Assembly (NCBI GenBank): GCA_030038255.1
Contig: JASHPH010000323.1
Location: 1 to 64,000 of the forward strand
DNA: 64,000 nt
Source of the DNA: Candidatus Sulfotelmatobacter sp.
GTDB lineage: Bacteria; Acidobacteriota; Terriglobia; Terriglobales; Acidobacteriaceae
Direction of reading: 5' to 3'
Both the position numbers and the translations under genes were made by a program. Below the pieces are notes generated by a model, which had not been told where the DNA came from, did no database searches, and was given only the letters and a program-made list of their open reading frames with translations. Shown in pieces: positions 44,293-53,370 of the stretch (the stretch's first letter is position 1; each line of letters starts with the position of its first letter).

Positions 44293-45225
44293 ATGAAAGA
44301 GCTCCTGAGACATTTGTTGTGCTGCATGCTGTTGACCGCCGCTTGCGCGGCGCAGACGACGGCCACGTCCTCGAGTAAGCAGAAAGTCCTCTGGCAGAAG
44401 CTGGAGGCGAGTATCAACGACATCGACCAGCATCTCGATGGCGTGATGGGCGTGGCGATTGAAGACCTCGCGACCGGCGACCAGTTTTTCCTGCACGAGG
44501 ACGAAGTGTTTGCCCAGGCCAGCTCGATCAAGATCACGGTGCTGGCGAATCCGTACGTGCAGGCGCAGCAGGGCAAGCTGAAGCTGACGGACTTGTACAC
44601 GGTGCAGGCGTCGGATCTGGTTCCCGACAGCGACATCATGAACGGGCTGACGCCGAGCGTGACGCGTGTGACGCTGCGCGACCTGGCGACGATGATGATC
44701 GCGGTCAGCGACAACGCGGCGACGAATGTGCTGATCGACCGCGTCGGCATGGCCAATGTGAACGCCATGCTGGATTCCCTCGGCCTCACGCATACGCGGC
44801 TGCGGCGGAAAATGATGGACTTGGAAGCGGCGAAGCAGGGGCGGGAGAACATTTCGACGCCGCGCGAAATGATGGCCCTGCTCGAAGCCATCTACCGCGG
44901 GAAGCTCCTGAACAAAGAATCGACAGGAGATTTCTTCAAAGTGCTCAGCACGAACAAGGATTCGTGGATCCCGCGCGACCTGCCCGCCGATCTCAAGATC
45001 GCAAACAAGCCGGGATCGCTTGAAGCGGTGCGGAATGACTCCGGCATCGTTTCCGTCGAAGGTCGGCCGTATGTGATCCGCGTGATGACAGCCTTTCTGC
45101 GCAATGAGCGCGATGGGGAGGAAGCCATCAGCAAGGTTTCTCTGGCGGCGTGGCGCATGTTTGATCGACTGGCGCGCGCGACGGAGTATGGGCGGGTGGT
45201 GTCGCCAGGGAACGGGGCGAGGTGA
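44293..45225 (+). CDS. Class A beta-lactamase-like serine hydrolase
   Basis: 310 residues with a signal peptide (LLRHLLCCMLLTAACAAQ). The class A motifs are in place: SSIK (Ser77-Lys80, the SxxK nucleophile motif), SDN (139-141), a glutamate-containing omega-loop segment (DLEAAKQGREN, Glu178 or Glu185) and NKPGS (KxG, 239-241). Length and spacing match class A penicillin-hydrolysing enzymes. No antibiotic-resistance neighbour or mobile element is nearby, so it looks chromosomal and ancestral. Substrate range cannot be read from sequence, and it could instead be a related esterase or carboxypeptidase. It converges on the GGDEF-EAL gene with three bases between the stops. Confidence 0.83.
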   Translation: MKELLRHLLCCMLLTAACAAQTTATSSSKQKVLWQKLEASINDIDQHLDGVMGVAIEDLATGDQFFLHEDEVFAQASSIKITVLANPYVQAQQGKLKLTDLYTVQASDLVPDSDIMNGLTPSVTRVTLRDLATMMIAVSDNAATNVLIDRVGMANVNAMLDSLGLTHTRLRRKMMDLEAAKQGRENISTPREMMALLEAIYRGKLLNKESTGDFFKVLSTNKDSWIPRDLPADLKIANKPGSLEAVRNDSGIVSVEGRPYVIRVMTAFLRNERDGEEAISKVSLAAWRMFDRLARATEYGRVVSPGNGAR

Positions 45226-45228
45226 GAT

Positions 45229-47091
45229 CTACTTTGCCCCGACACTGCTCACGCGCGTCGGGGCCAGGTGCTGCCGCATGAGTTGCAGAGCGGCTTTGGC
45301 CTCGACAGGCTGCGAAAAATAGTAGCCTTGGCCGAACTCGCATCCCAACGCACGCAACTGCTCGACGTGCTTTCCAGTCTCGATGCCTTCAGCAATGACC
45401 TTGAGATTCAGCTTCCGGGCCAGCGTGATGATCATTTCGACGATCTCCGTGGCGGCGCGATCGACTTGCATTTCGCGCACCAGCGAGCGGTCGATCTTCA
45501 ACGCATCGAGCGGGAACTGCCACAGGCCGCGCAGGGAGGAAGCGCCGATGCCAAAGTCGTCCATGATGACGCCGATGCCGAGATGCTTGAGGTGAGTGAG
45601 AACGGTGACGGTGAGTTTGGGGTCGGCGGCGGCGACGGATTCAGTCATCTCCAGTTGCAGGCGCGACGGGTCGACGCCGGTCTGGCGCAGGGCGTCCTGC
45701 AGATCGCTGGCGAGCCGGGCGTCGGAAAACTGGCGGGCGGAGACATTGAGCGTGACGTTGACCGGCTGCCCAGCGGCATTGTTGACGTCCCACTCGCGCA
45801 GTTGCCGGCAGGCCTGCAGCATGAGCCAGTGGCCGAGAGAGACGAGAACGCCGGTGTCTTCGGCAGCTTCAATGAAGCGATAGGGCGAGATCAATCCCTG
45901 CTGCGGATGGTCCCACCGCAGCAGTGCCTCGAGACTGACGATGCGGCGCGTGTCGAGCTCAACCACAGGTTGATAGAAGACGCGGAACTGACGGGCGGCG
46001 ATGGCATTGCGCAGGTCCGCTTCCAGGCGCATGCGGCCTTCGGCGCGCGTGTGCATGGCCTCGTCGAAAACTTCGCAGCGCGATCCGCCCAGGCCCTTGG
46101 CGCGGCGCATGGCGACGGCCGCGTCTTTCAGGATATCTTCGGGCCGCTCGTGTTCCGGCGCGGCGAGCGCGATGCCGGTGCTGAGAGAGACGCGCACCTC
46201 ACGACCGTCAATAAAGATCGGTTCGGCGACGGCGGCCTGGATTCGCTGAGCAACCCGCATGGCGTCGCTGGCGTCGCCGACGGTATCGAGCAGGATGGTG
46301 AATTCGTCGCCACCGAGGCGGGCGACCACCGCTCCGGGAGTGGGCGTGGCGGCGTCGGCACGGGCGAGCGAGTCGCCTTGCCGGAGGCTGGCTCCGAGGC
46401 GGCGGGAAATTTCCTGCAGCACCTGATCTCCTCCGGCAGTGCCGAGAGTCTCGTTGAAGACCTTGAAGTGATCAACGTTGCCGAGCAGCAGGGAATACTG
46501 GAGGCCGGGATCGCGGCGGGCGCGGGCAAAGGCCTGCTCCAGGCGGTCCAGAAAGAGGCGCCGGTTCGGCAAGCCGGTGAGCGGGTCGTGATAAAGGTTG
46601 TGCTCGAGCTGCTGCTCGGCGCGCTTGCGCTCGGTGATGTCGCGATTGACGATGACCAGCTTGGCGACGTTGCCGTTCGAATCGCGAACCGCGCTGGCCA
46701 CGGATTCGAGCACGCGCCAGCTGCCGTCTTTATGCCTGATGCGATATTCGAGGCGCTTGCCCACGCCGGTTTCGCGCGCCTCGCGCGCGGCTTCCAGAAC
46801 TTTGAAACGATCGTCCGGATGGATTTGCTCGAAGGCGGAAGTCTCGCCCAGTTCCGCGGCGGAGTATCCGAGAATTCTCTTGTAGGCTGGGCTGTTGTAG
46901 AGGCGCCGCCCTTTGACGTCGACCAAGGCGATCATGTCAGCGGCGTTTTCCGTAACGATCTGGAACAGTTCATCGCGCTGCTTCGCTTTTCGGCGTGTTC
47001 GGGAAATATGGAGCTGCTGCAATAAGACCAGAATAAACAGAAACAGGATGGCGAGCGCGCCAAGCGGAATCGATGGCCAGGGCAGATGCAT
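45229..47091 (-). CDS. Membrane-anchored PAS-GGDEF-EAL protein (c-di-GMP turnover)
   Basis: 620 residues: a membrane helix (LGALAILFLFILVLLQQLHI, about 10-30), a PAS domain (about 40-165, ending VIVNRDITERKRAEQ), GGDEF (about 175-350, RLGGDEFTILL) and EAL (about 365-605). The EAL part has all catalytic residues (SLEALLRWDHP, LNVSARQF, LEMTESVA, MDDFGIG, LKIDRSL, AEGIET), so it should hydrolyse c-di-GMP. In GGDEF, the first metal-ligand Asp of the usual DxDxFK is Asn (NVDHFK), so cyclase activity is doubtful and the domain may instead bind GTP to regulate EAL. The start at ATG 47091 has AGAAGAG upstream. Confidence 0.9.
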   Translation of the reverse strand: MHLPWPSIPLGALAILFLFILVLLQQLHISRTRRKAKQRDELFQIVTENAADMIALVDVKGRRLYNSPAYKRILGYSAAELGETSAFEQIHPDDRFKVLEAAREARETGVGKRLEYRIRHKDGSWRVLESVASAVRDSNGNVAKLVIVNRDITERKRAEQQLEHNLYHDPLTGLPNRRLFLDRLEQAFARARRDPGLQYSLLLGNVDHFKVFNETLGTAGGDQVLQEISRRLGASLRQGDSLARADAATPTPGAVVARLGGDEFTILLDTVGDASDAMRVAQRIQAAVAEPIFIDGREVRVSLSTGIALAAPEHERPEDILKDAAVAMRRAKGLGGSRCEVFDEAMHTRAEGRMRLEADLRNAIAARQFRVFYQPVVELDTRRIVSLEALLRWDHPQQGLISPYRFIEAAEDTGVLVSLGHWLMLQACRQLREWDVNNAAGQPVNVTLNVSARQFSDARLASDLQDALRQTGVDPSRLQLEMTESVAAADPKLTVTVLTHLKHLGIGVIMDDFGIGASSLRGLWQFPLDALKIDRSLVREMQVDRAATEIVEMIITLARKLNLKVIAEGIETGKHVEQLRALGCEFGQGYYFSQPVEAKAALQLMRQHLAPTRVSSVGAK

Positions 47092-47177
47092 GCAAAACTC
47101 TTCTGAACAAATATCGGCGCAACGGCACGACGGCATTAGCGAGGTATTACCTTGGTGCCCGTGCCGTGTGAGGCGGT

Positions 47178-47294
47178 GTCATCCCGGAGGCCGGCGCATT
47201 CCAACTAGCGAGCCGAGGGATCCGGCAGGCACAATATGCGACTCCGCGCGAGATCCCTCGCCTCGCTGGTTGGAACGCGAGGCTTCGGGATGAC
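47178..47294. repeat. 117-base imperfect inverted repeat (GGATGAC-ended family), copy A
   Basis: GTCATCCCGGAGG at 47178 and CTTCGGGATGAC ending at 47294 are the outer arms; inside, ATTCCAACTAGCGAGCCGAG pairs with CCTCGCTGGTTGGAACG and CGAGGGATC with GATCCCTCG, for a nearly continuous arm of about 45 bases around a 27-base loop. It lies between the divergent GGDEF-EAL gene and the gene at 47364. Related outer ends (GGATGAC) occur in gaps at 57540-57577 and 60645-60705. Confidence 0.7.
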
Positions 47295-47363
47295 GCCAGT
47301 CGTAGGGCTGCACCAGCTTTGCCAGTCTGGCGTATTGGACTGCGGCGCGTCCATAATGTCGGC

Positions 47364-47726
47364 ATGACGGTTCGCCGCCTGAAGACCTATGCCGGCGCAC
47401 AGGGGTACGTCTACCAGTATTATTTTGTGGGCAGGCGTCCGGCGCTGGCCGATGATCCCACGGCTCCCGCCACCGAATTCGTCTTTGACGTGACTTCCGA
47501 CCGCAAGCTGACCTACTCGGTGAGCGTGTTTCTTCCCCAAGCGGCGGTAGCGGCATGGGCAGCGGCGCATGGCCGTCCGTTGAACGAGGCCGAGCAATAT
47601 GCTGCGGCGAAGATGCGGCTGTTCCGCGCCTTCGATGAGGTAGAAGATTTGAAAGAGCAGGGTCGGCGGCTGACGATTGACGCCGCGCTGCTCGAAGATG
47701 CCCTGGCGAGTCTGGGCGTAGATTAG
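47364..47726 (+). CDS. Conserved-looking small protein of unknown function
   Basis: 120 residues starting MTVRRLKTYAGAQGYVYQYY. The middle (APATEFVFDVTSDRKLTYSV) looks like a small beta-sheet, and the C-terminal half is helical and acidic (YAAAKMRLFRAFDEVEDLKE). I recognise no family. ATG 47364 was chosen over an open frame starting 45 bases earlier, which lies in the inverted-repeat flank. Codon use resembles its neighbours, so it is probably real. Confidence 0.55.
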   Translation: MTVRRLKTYAGAQGYVYQYYFVGRRPALADDPTAPATEFVFDVTSDRKLTYSVSVFLPQAAVAAWAAAHGRPLNEAEQYAAAKMRLFRAFDEVEDLKEQGRRLTIDAALLEDALASLGVD

Positions 47727-47794
47727 CCGCATTCCTCCTGATCAATTGATCCGATGCAAACCTTCGGCATATAAAGTTAGCCGGAGTCTTCCTC

Positions 47795-48928
47795 GTGAAA
47801 ATATTCCAATCCTTTCTGCTCGCGACATTGTTGATCGCGACGCCCCTGTGCTCGGCTGCCCGCGCACAGACTTCTCGCTGGTCTGAGCAGAAGGCCAACG
47901 AATGGTATGCGCAGCAGTCGTGGCTGGTGGGCAGCAATTACATCCCGAAGTCGGCGATCAACGAACTCGAGATGTGGCAGGAGGCGACCTTCGATCCGCA
48001 GGAGATCGACAAGGAACTGGGCTGGGCCGAGGGCCTGGGCATGAACACGATGCGCGTCTTCTTGCACGACCTGCTCTGGCAGCAGGACGCGGCCGGCTTT
48101 CGGAGTCGCATCGACGAATTTTTGACGATTGCGGCGCGGCATCACATTCGGCCGCTATTCGTATTGTTCGATTCCTGCTGGGACCCCCAGCCGCATCTGG
48201 GGCCGCAGCATCCACCGATTCCAGGCGTGCACAACTCGGGCTGGGTGCAGAGTCCGGGACGCGAGGCGCTTGCCGATCCCGGCCAGTATCCGCGGCTGAA
48301 GGCCTACGTGCAGGGCGTGGTAGGTGCTTTCGCGAAGGATGATCGCGTTCTGGGTTGGGACCTCTGGAACGAGCCGGGATCGGACATGACCGGAAGCTAT
48401 CCCAAGACAGAAATGAAAATGGCGGACAAAATCGCCCGAGTGACGGCCCTGTTGCCGCAGGCCTTTGCCTGGGCGCGGGAGATGAATCCGACCCAACCGC
48501 TGACCAGCGGTGTCTACGAAGTGGACACCTCGCGCGACGAAAACGCCCAGGACGAGCTCGAGCGAATTCAGCTGCGCGAGTCTGACGTCATCACATTTCA
48601 CAACTACAGCTGGCCGGAGTCGTTCAAGGACGAGGTCGCGTGGCTGCGGCGGTTCCATCGCCCGGTGATCTGCACCGAATTCATGGCGCGATCGGTCGGC
48701 AGCACGTTCGACACGATCCTGCCCATCGCGAAGCAGGAAAATGTGGGCGCGATCAACTGGGGATTCGTGGCGGGCAAGACGCAGACGTATTATCCGTGGG
48801 ATTCGTGGCGGCATCCGTATATCCTGAGCGGTCTGCCCGTGTGGTTTCACGAAGTGCTGCATCCGGATGGGACACCTTATCGTCAGGCGGAGGTGGATTT
48901 GATCCGGCAGTTGACGGGGAAGCGGTAG
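47795..48928 (+). CDS. Secreted GH5-like glycoside hydrolase
   Basis: 377 residues with a signal peptide (KIFQSFLLATLLIATPLCSAARAQ). Clan GH-A (beta/alpha)8 features: GLGMNTMRVFLHDLLW, the acid-base glutamate in LGWDLWNEPGS and the nucleophile glutamate in VICTEFMARSV, with INWGFVAGKTQTYYPWDSW near the end. This resembles GH5-type cellulases/mannanases, but the substrate is unknown. The GTG at 47795 is preceded by GGAG about ten bases upstream. It starts 68 bases after the unknown gene at 47364. Confidence 0.82.
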   Translation: MKIFQSFLLATLLIATPLCSAARAQTSRWSEQKANEWYAQQSWLVGSNYIPKSAINELEMWQEATFDPQEIDKELGWAEGLGMNTMRVFLHDLLWQQDAAGFRSRIDEFLTIAARHHIRPLFVLFDSCWDPQPHLGPQHPPIPGVHNSGWVQSPGREALADPGQYPRLKAYVQGVVGAFAKDDRVLGWDLWNEPGSDMTGSYPKTEMKMADKIARVTALLPQAFAWAREMNPTQPLTSGVYEVDTSRDENAQDELERIQLRESDVITFHNYSWPESFKDEVAWLRRFHRPVICTEFMARSVGSTFDTILPIAKQENVGAINWGFVAGKTQTYYPWDSWRHPYILSGLPVWFHEVLHPDGTPYRQAEVDLIRQLTGKR

Positions 48929-48961
48929 ATGATCACGTTAGTTCGATACAATCACTTCGCC

Positions 48962-49492
48962 ATGAAAAAGATGATTCCAGTCTTCATCATCCTCACGCTT
49001 TGTTCTTTGACTGCTTGTAACAGGGCTGCCAGCCCAGCCGCACCAACGAGCGCAGCCTCTTCGCCGGCCAAGCCCGCCGATGCGGTGACGCAGAAGCTGC
49101 AGGAACATTCGGGGGCGAATGCCACGGATTGCGGACGGCTCGACATCAGCGCCACCGAAGCGCAACTCAAGACCGCCAGCGATTGTGCGCTGCAGGCGAG
49201 TCAAAGCAAACATCCGTTCTATGTGGCCTACGATATGCCGGGGATGAGCGTAGGCGTGGCCGGCGGCGCTGACGGCAAGCTATACACCGTGCAGTCGCAA
49301 GGGACGGGCACAGCGGCGACAGTGACTAGCGGCGATTGTCCAGCCCAGTTGCGCGTGGCTTCGAGCGGACGCGTCACCTGCTTCGCTCCCGGCGACATGG
49401 GCTCGATGGGAAGCGGGCACGGCGGAGACGTGTCAGGGATGGCAAATCCGCACGCATCCGGCGGTGCGATGCAACCCAGCCACAAGCCGTAA
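48962..49492 (+). CDS. Small secreted lipoprotein of unknown function
   Basis: 176 residues with a lipoprotein signal (MKKMIPVFIILTLCSLTACN, lipobox LTAC). The mature part is low in complexity (alanine/proline/serine) with ATEAQLKTASDCALQASQSK and PFYVAYDMPGMSVGVAGGAD, and a glycine/histidine-rich end. No family is recognised. The longer open frame starting at 48929 lacks a ribosome binding site. The next gene begins directly after its TAA. Confidence 0.65.
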   Translation: MKKMIPVFIILTLCSLTACNRAASPAAPTSAASSPAKPADAVTQKLQEHSGANATDCGRLDISATEAQLKTASDCALQASQSKHPFYVAYDMPGMSVGVAGGADGKLYTVQSQGTGTAATVTSGDCPAQLRVASSGRVTCFAPGDMGSMGSGHGGDVSGMANPHASGGAMQPSHKP

Positions 49493-50077
49493 ATGTTGAA
49501 CCAGGGAATGTGGACGCCACGAGATCGGAAACGGCCCGTTCTGGTCATCTTCGGTGGACTTCCTGGCGTGGGCAAAACCGTCATTGCCCGCAAGTTAGCC
49601 CGGCAAATTGACGCCGTTTATGTCCGCATCGACGGCATCGAACAGGCGCTGCGTGAATCCGGAAAAATCGCAGGCTCGCTCGACGATGCTGGATATCGCG
49701 TGGCTTACGCCGTTGCCGAAGAGAACCTCTGCCTGGGCCGCACCGTAGTGGCCGACTCGGTCAGTCCTCTCACGGTTACACGGAATGCCTGGGTCGAAGT
49801 TGCGAAGAGAGCGCAGGCGGTAGCCATGGAAGTCGAAGCGAAGTGTTCTGACGTGAACGAGCATCGGAGACGGATCCAAGCGAGGGCTGGCGACATTCCC
49901 GGCCTGCATTTGCCCACTTGGGAAGAAGTGGTCGCGCGTGAATACCAGCCGTGGGACCGCGCGCACGTTGTGATTGATACTGCCGTGGATACCGTGGAGC
50001 AGGCCGTTCGGACCATTCGCACAGTTTTAGAAAACGGCGAAGCGAGTCCGGAACAAGGGGTTAAGTACAACTTGTGA
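49493..50077 (+). CDS. P-loop ATPase/kinase (Zeta-toxin/CPT-like)
   Basis: 194 residues: a Walker A motif GGLPGVGKT (about 19-27) preceded by RPVLVIF, an Asp in VYVRIDGIEQAL, and a Walker B-like TVVADSV (about 80-90), in a short nucleotide-kinase fold. This matches the AAA_33/zeta-toxin and chloramphenicol phosphotransferase-like kinases, whose substrates include small molecules or UDP-sugars. The N-terminal MLNQGMWTPRDRKRP may not all be translated. No antitoxin gene is adjacent. Its TGA lies within the TGTGA palindrome at 50073. Confidence 0.72.
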   Translation: MLNQGMWTPRDRKRPVLVIFGGLPGVGKTVIARKLARQIDAVYVRIDGIEQALRESGKIAGSLDDAGYRVAYAVAEENLCLGRTVVADSVSPLTVTRNAWVEVAKRAQAVAMEVEAKCSDVNEHRRRIQARAGDIPGLHLPTWEEVVAREYQPWDRAHVVIDTAVDTVEQAVRTIRTVLENGEASPEQGVKYNL

Positions 50078-50088
50078 TTCTAATCACA
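50073..50088. promoter_or_regulatory. Perfect CRP-like palindrome upstream of the haem operon
   Basis: TGTGA (50073-50077) and TCACA (50084-50088) are separated by six bases (TTCTAA), exactly the Escherichia coli CRP half-site pattern. It overlaps the stop of the P-loop gene and lies 178 bases before the hemX ATG, in the operon's leader region. It may be bound by a CRP/FNR-family regulator. Confidence 0.5.
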
Positions 50089-50216
50089 CCCCTAAGTGAC
50101 GGCGTTTGTTTGCGTTGTCCCTGCGCGGCAGGAATAATGACAGCGTTGCTGGAAGGTCCGTTCCGGGTCCGCGAGTTGGGGTAAACTCAGCAATTCCGGA
50201 CGTTGTGGGTTATGCC

Positions 50217-50244
50217 GGTTGGGTTAAGCGGGTTGGGTTGAGCG
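50217..50244 (+). repeat. Tandem 14-base repeat in the hemX leader
   Basis: GGTTGGGTTAAGCG (50217-50230) is followed directly by GGTTGGGTTGAGCG (50231-50244), differing at one base. The pair ends 22 bases before the hemX ATG, upstream of the AAGAAGG ribosome binding site. Confidence 0.6.
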
Positions 50245-50266
50245 AATAAAGACAAGAAGGCCATCC

Positions 50267-51076
50267 ATGTCACTGCTCTGGCTGCGCTTCGCACTGGGTT
50301 GCTACTTCATCGGGCTGATTTATGCCTTTGTGGCCCTGAGCCGCACCAGTGACTTGTTCAGCCGCATCGCCCTGCATGCGGCCAGCCTGGGCATGGTGTT
50401 TCACTTCGTGTCGCTGGTGGAAGTTTTCGTTTCCGGACAGTTCGTTTGGGCTTCGGTGCACAACGGGGAGTCGCTCCTGGCGTTCATCTCCATGTGCTTC
50501 TTCATGATCATCTATGCCATTTATCAGACGACTTCGCCGGGGGTGGTGGTCTTCCCGGTGGTCTTCTTCCTGACATTCGTGGCGGCTGCGGACCAGCAAC
50601 CGGTGCTACTGACGGCGTTTGTTCAGCGGCGGGGATGGCTCGGCGCACACATAGTCCTCATCTTCATCGGATACGCGGCCTTGCTGGTGAGCTTCGGCTC
50701 CAGCCTGCTGTATCTGTTGCAGGAGCGGCGGCTGAAGTCGAAGAAACCGACCAGCCTGATTTCGTTCCTGCCGGCGCTCGAGGTTATCGACCAGATCGGC
50801 TACCGCTCGCTGCTCTTAGGCTTCCCGTTCATGACGCTCGGCCTCTTGACCGGTTCGGTGGTCGCGCTGACCACTTACGGGCGTGTGGATTTTCTGGATC
50901 CGAAGATTTTGCTCTCGGTGCTGATGTGGGCCGTGTATATGATCATGGTCTTCACGCGCTGGAATTCGGGATGGCGGGGTCGCCGCGCCGCGATCCTGGC
51001 CAGCTTTGCGTTCGTCGCCGCACTGGCTGCATGGGCGGCTAATTATTTCTCGACGATTCACAGGTTCGCCTCATGA
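50267..51076 (+). CDS. hemX: Cytochrome c biogenesis-type protein HemX (CcsA family)
   Basis: 269 residues with about eight membrane helices; VHNGESLLAFISM and GYAALLVSFGSSLLYLLQERR match CcsA/HemX, a family that handles haem export or regulates HemA levels. It starts with an AAGAAGG ribosome binding site and overlaps hemA by four bases (ATGA), so translation is likely coupled. The pairing with hemA is conserved in Bacillus and several other phyla. Confidence 0.85.
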   Translation: MSLLWLRFALGCYFIGLIYAFVALSRTSDLFSRIALHAASLGMVFHFVSLVEVFVSGQFVWASVHNGESLLAFISMCFFMIIYAIYQTTSPGVVVFPVVFFLTFVAAADQQPVLLTAFVQRRGWLGAHIVLIFIGYAALLVSFGSSLLYLLQERRLKSKKPTSLISFLPALEVIDQIGYRSLLLGFPFMTLGLLTGSVVALTTYGRVDFLDPKILLSVLMWAVYMIMVFTRWNSGWRGRRAAILASFAFVAALAAWAANYFSTIHRFAS

Positions 51077-52389
51077 GATACCAGCTTATCGGACTGAATC
51101 ATAAGAGCGCGCCGCTGGAGGTTCGCGAGAAGCTCGCGATTCCGGAGTCGCGCCTGCCCGATACCTGCCGCGACCTGACCGCGTACCCGGGAATCGAAGA
51201 GGGCATGGTGATTTCGACCTGCAATCGCGTGGAAGTCGTGACCCATACGACAAACGGGTCGGCCGATCTGCGGGGATTTCTCCACGAGCATTTTCATCTG
51301 AAGCCGGAAGAGCTTGACCCGCACCTGTATGAATTCCGCGAGAAGGATGCGGTGCGGCATATCTTCCGCGTGGCCGCTAGCCTCGATTCGATGGTCGTAG
51401 GCGAGGCTCAGATTCTCGGACAGGTCAAGGAGGCCTATGCTACCGCCCGCGCCGTGGGCGCCGTGCGCGGGCAGCTGGATCAGCTTTTCAGTCGCGCCTT
51501 TGCTGTGGCCAAGCGGGTGCGGACCGAGACCGCGGTGGGATCGTCTTCGGTATCGATCGCGTCGGTCGCGGTGGAGCTGGCCAAGAAGATTTTCGGGACT
51601 CTGCAAGGCAAGAACGTCTTCATTGTGGGCGCGGGCAAGATGAGCGAACTCGCGGCCCGCCATCTGATGGCGCACGGCTGCGCTTCAATCTTCGTGGCGA
51701 ATCGCACCTACGACCGCGCCATCGGCCTGGCACAGAAATTCAACGGGCAGGCGATCAGGTTTGAGGATTTGTATTCGACCTGCGACCGTGCCGATATTGT
51801 CATCACGTCAACGGGCGCGCCGCATGCCATTTTCCGGCGCGAGCACGGCGAGCAGTTTCTCTCCCGCCGCAAGAACCGGCCGATGTTCTTCATCGATATC
51901 GCGGTGCCGCGCGACGTTTCGCCGGAGATGGCAAAGCTGGATGGTATCTTCACCTACGACATCGACGACCTGCAGCAGGCGGTGGCCGGCCACATCGCTG
52001 ACCGGCGAAAGGAAGCCGAGCGCGCCGAAGCGATCATCGCGAGCGAAGTGGAGAAGTTTGAAGCGCGCGCCCATACGCTCGACGTGGTGCCAACGATTGT
52101 GTCGTTGCAGGATCATCTGGAAACCATCCGCCAGGCGGAGATTGATCGCGTGCGCGGCCGCATGGGCCAGCTGACGCCGGAGCAGGAAATGGCGGTCGAA
52201 GCGCTAACCCGCGGCATCATCAACAAAGTGATGCACACGCCGATCACAACGCTGAAGTCCGCAGCGCGAGAGTCCGAGGCAACGACGATCGTGGATGTGT
52301 TCCGGCGGTTGTTCAACCTTCAAGTGAAACCGAAGGAGTCTCCCGCAGACGTAGCGGCGAAGAGGGACGAAGTGGGGACGCGGCACTAA
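51073..52389 (+). CDS. hemA: Glutamyl-tRNA reductase
   Basis: 438 residues: catalytic domain with [11 protein letters not shown] (nucleophile Cys50), [18 protein letters not shown], Rossmann domain [17 protein letters not shown], and C-terminal dimerisation domain ([14 protein letters not shown]). It reduces glutamyl-tRNA to glutamate-1-semialdehyde, the first step of C5 haem synthesis. The hemA TAA overlaps the hemC ATG (TAATG). Confidence 0.97.
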   Translation: MRYQLIGLNHKSAPLEVREKLAIPESRLPDTCRDLTAYPGIEEGMVISTCNRVEVVTHTTNGSADLRGFLHEHFHLKPEELDPHLYEFREKDAVRHIFRVAASLDSMVVGEAQILGQVKEAYATARAVGAVRGQLDQLFSRAFAVAKRVRTETAVGSSSVSIASVAVELAKKIFGTLQGKNVFIVGAGKMSELAARHLMAHGCASIFVANRTYDRAIGLAQKFNGQAIRFEDLYSTCDRADIVITSTGAPHAIFRREHGEQFLSRRKNRPMFFIDIAVPRDVSPEMAKLDGIFTYDIDDLQQAVAGHIADRRKEAERAEAIIASEVEKFEARAHTLDVVPTIVSLQDHLETIRQAEIDRVRGRMGQLTPEQEMAVEALTRGIINKVMHTPITTLKSAARESEATTIVDVFRRLFNLQVKPKESPADVAAKRDEVGTRH

Positions 52390-53324
52390 TGCCCCGTCTT
52401 CGCATCGGCTCGCGCGGCTCGCAGCTTGCCCTCTGGCAGGCCAACTACATCTCGGCGCTGCTTCGCGGTCGCGGACATGAAGTCGAAATCGAGATCATTC
52501 ACACCACTGGCGACAAAATCACCGACGTTGCGTTGGCCAAAGTCGGCACCAAGGGCATGTTCACCAAAGAGATTGAAGAAGCCCTCGCCGCCGGCAAAGT
52601 CGATCTGGCAGTGCATTCGCTGAAGGACTTGCCGACTGAACTTCCTGCCGGATTCGAAATCGCCGCCATCACCGAAAGACAAGACCCGCGCGACGCCTTC
52701 TGCTCGCGAAAGTACTCCAGCATCGACGATCTGCCGAGGGGTGCGCGCGTCGGGACCTCCAGCCTGCGGCGCCAGGCGCAGCTGAAGGCCATCCGGCCCG
52801 ATCTTGAGATTCACCCTCTGCGTGGCAATGTGGACACGCGCCTGCGCAAGCTTGAGCAGGGAGAATATGACGCCATCATCCTTGCTTCTGCGGGGCTGAA
52901 GCGCCTCGGCAAGAGCGAGTTGATCAAGCAGATTATTCCCGCAGAAGTCATGTGTCCCGCGGCAGGGCAGGGTGCGCTGGGCATCGAAATCCGGGAAGGC
53001 GATGCGAAGACACGAGAGCTGCTGTCTTTCTTGGATAATCCACATACTCGTGCCGCGACCACCTGCGAGCGCGCGTTGCTGAGCAGTCTGGGCGGCGGAT
53101 GCCAGGTCCCGATCGGTGCTTTCGCCGAAATGCGCAAAGGCAAACTGCATCTCGATTCGATCGTCGCCGATCCCGACGGAACGAAGCTTTTGCGTGATTC
53201 GCGCGATGGGAATGATCCCGTGAAGCTGGGCAGCGATGCCGGCGCCAGTCTCCTCAGCCGCGGCGGCGACGCCATTCTTGAAGCCGTGTACGGCCGCGGA
53301 CTGGCCGTTCCGCCCCAGCCATAA
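52389..53324 (+). CDS. hemC: Hydroxymethylbilane synthase (porphobilinogen deaminase)
   Basis: 311 residues with the cofactor-attachment cysteine in [16 protein letters not shown] (Cys238), the catalytic Asp80 in [22 protein letters not shown] and [11 protein letters not shown]. It polymerises four porphobilinogens. It is coupled to hemA by a one-base overlap and followed 46 bases later by the DUF4442 gene. Confidence 0.97.
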   Translation: MPRLRIGSRGSQLALWQANYISALLRGRGHEVEIEIIHTTGDKITDVALAKVGTKGMFTKEIEEALAAGKVDLAVHSLKDLPTELPAGFEIAAITERQDPRDAFCSRKYSSIDDLPRGARVGTSSLRRQAQLKAIRPDLEIHPLRGNVDTRLRKLEQGEYDAIILASAGLKRLGKSELIKQIIPAEVMCPAAGQGALGIEIREGDAKTRELLSFLDNPHTRAATTCERALLSSLGGGCQVPIGAFAEMRKGKLHLDSIVADPDGTKLLRDSRDGNDPVKLGSDAGASLLSRGGDAILEAVYGRGLAVPPQP

Positions 53325-53370
53325 CTCCGAATATGATTGGCGAATATCGACTGCCCCTGGCGACAGCCGC

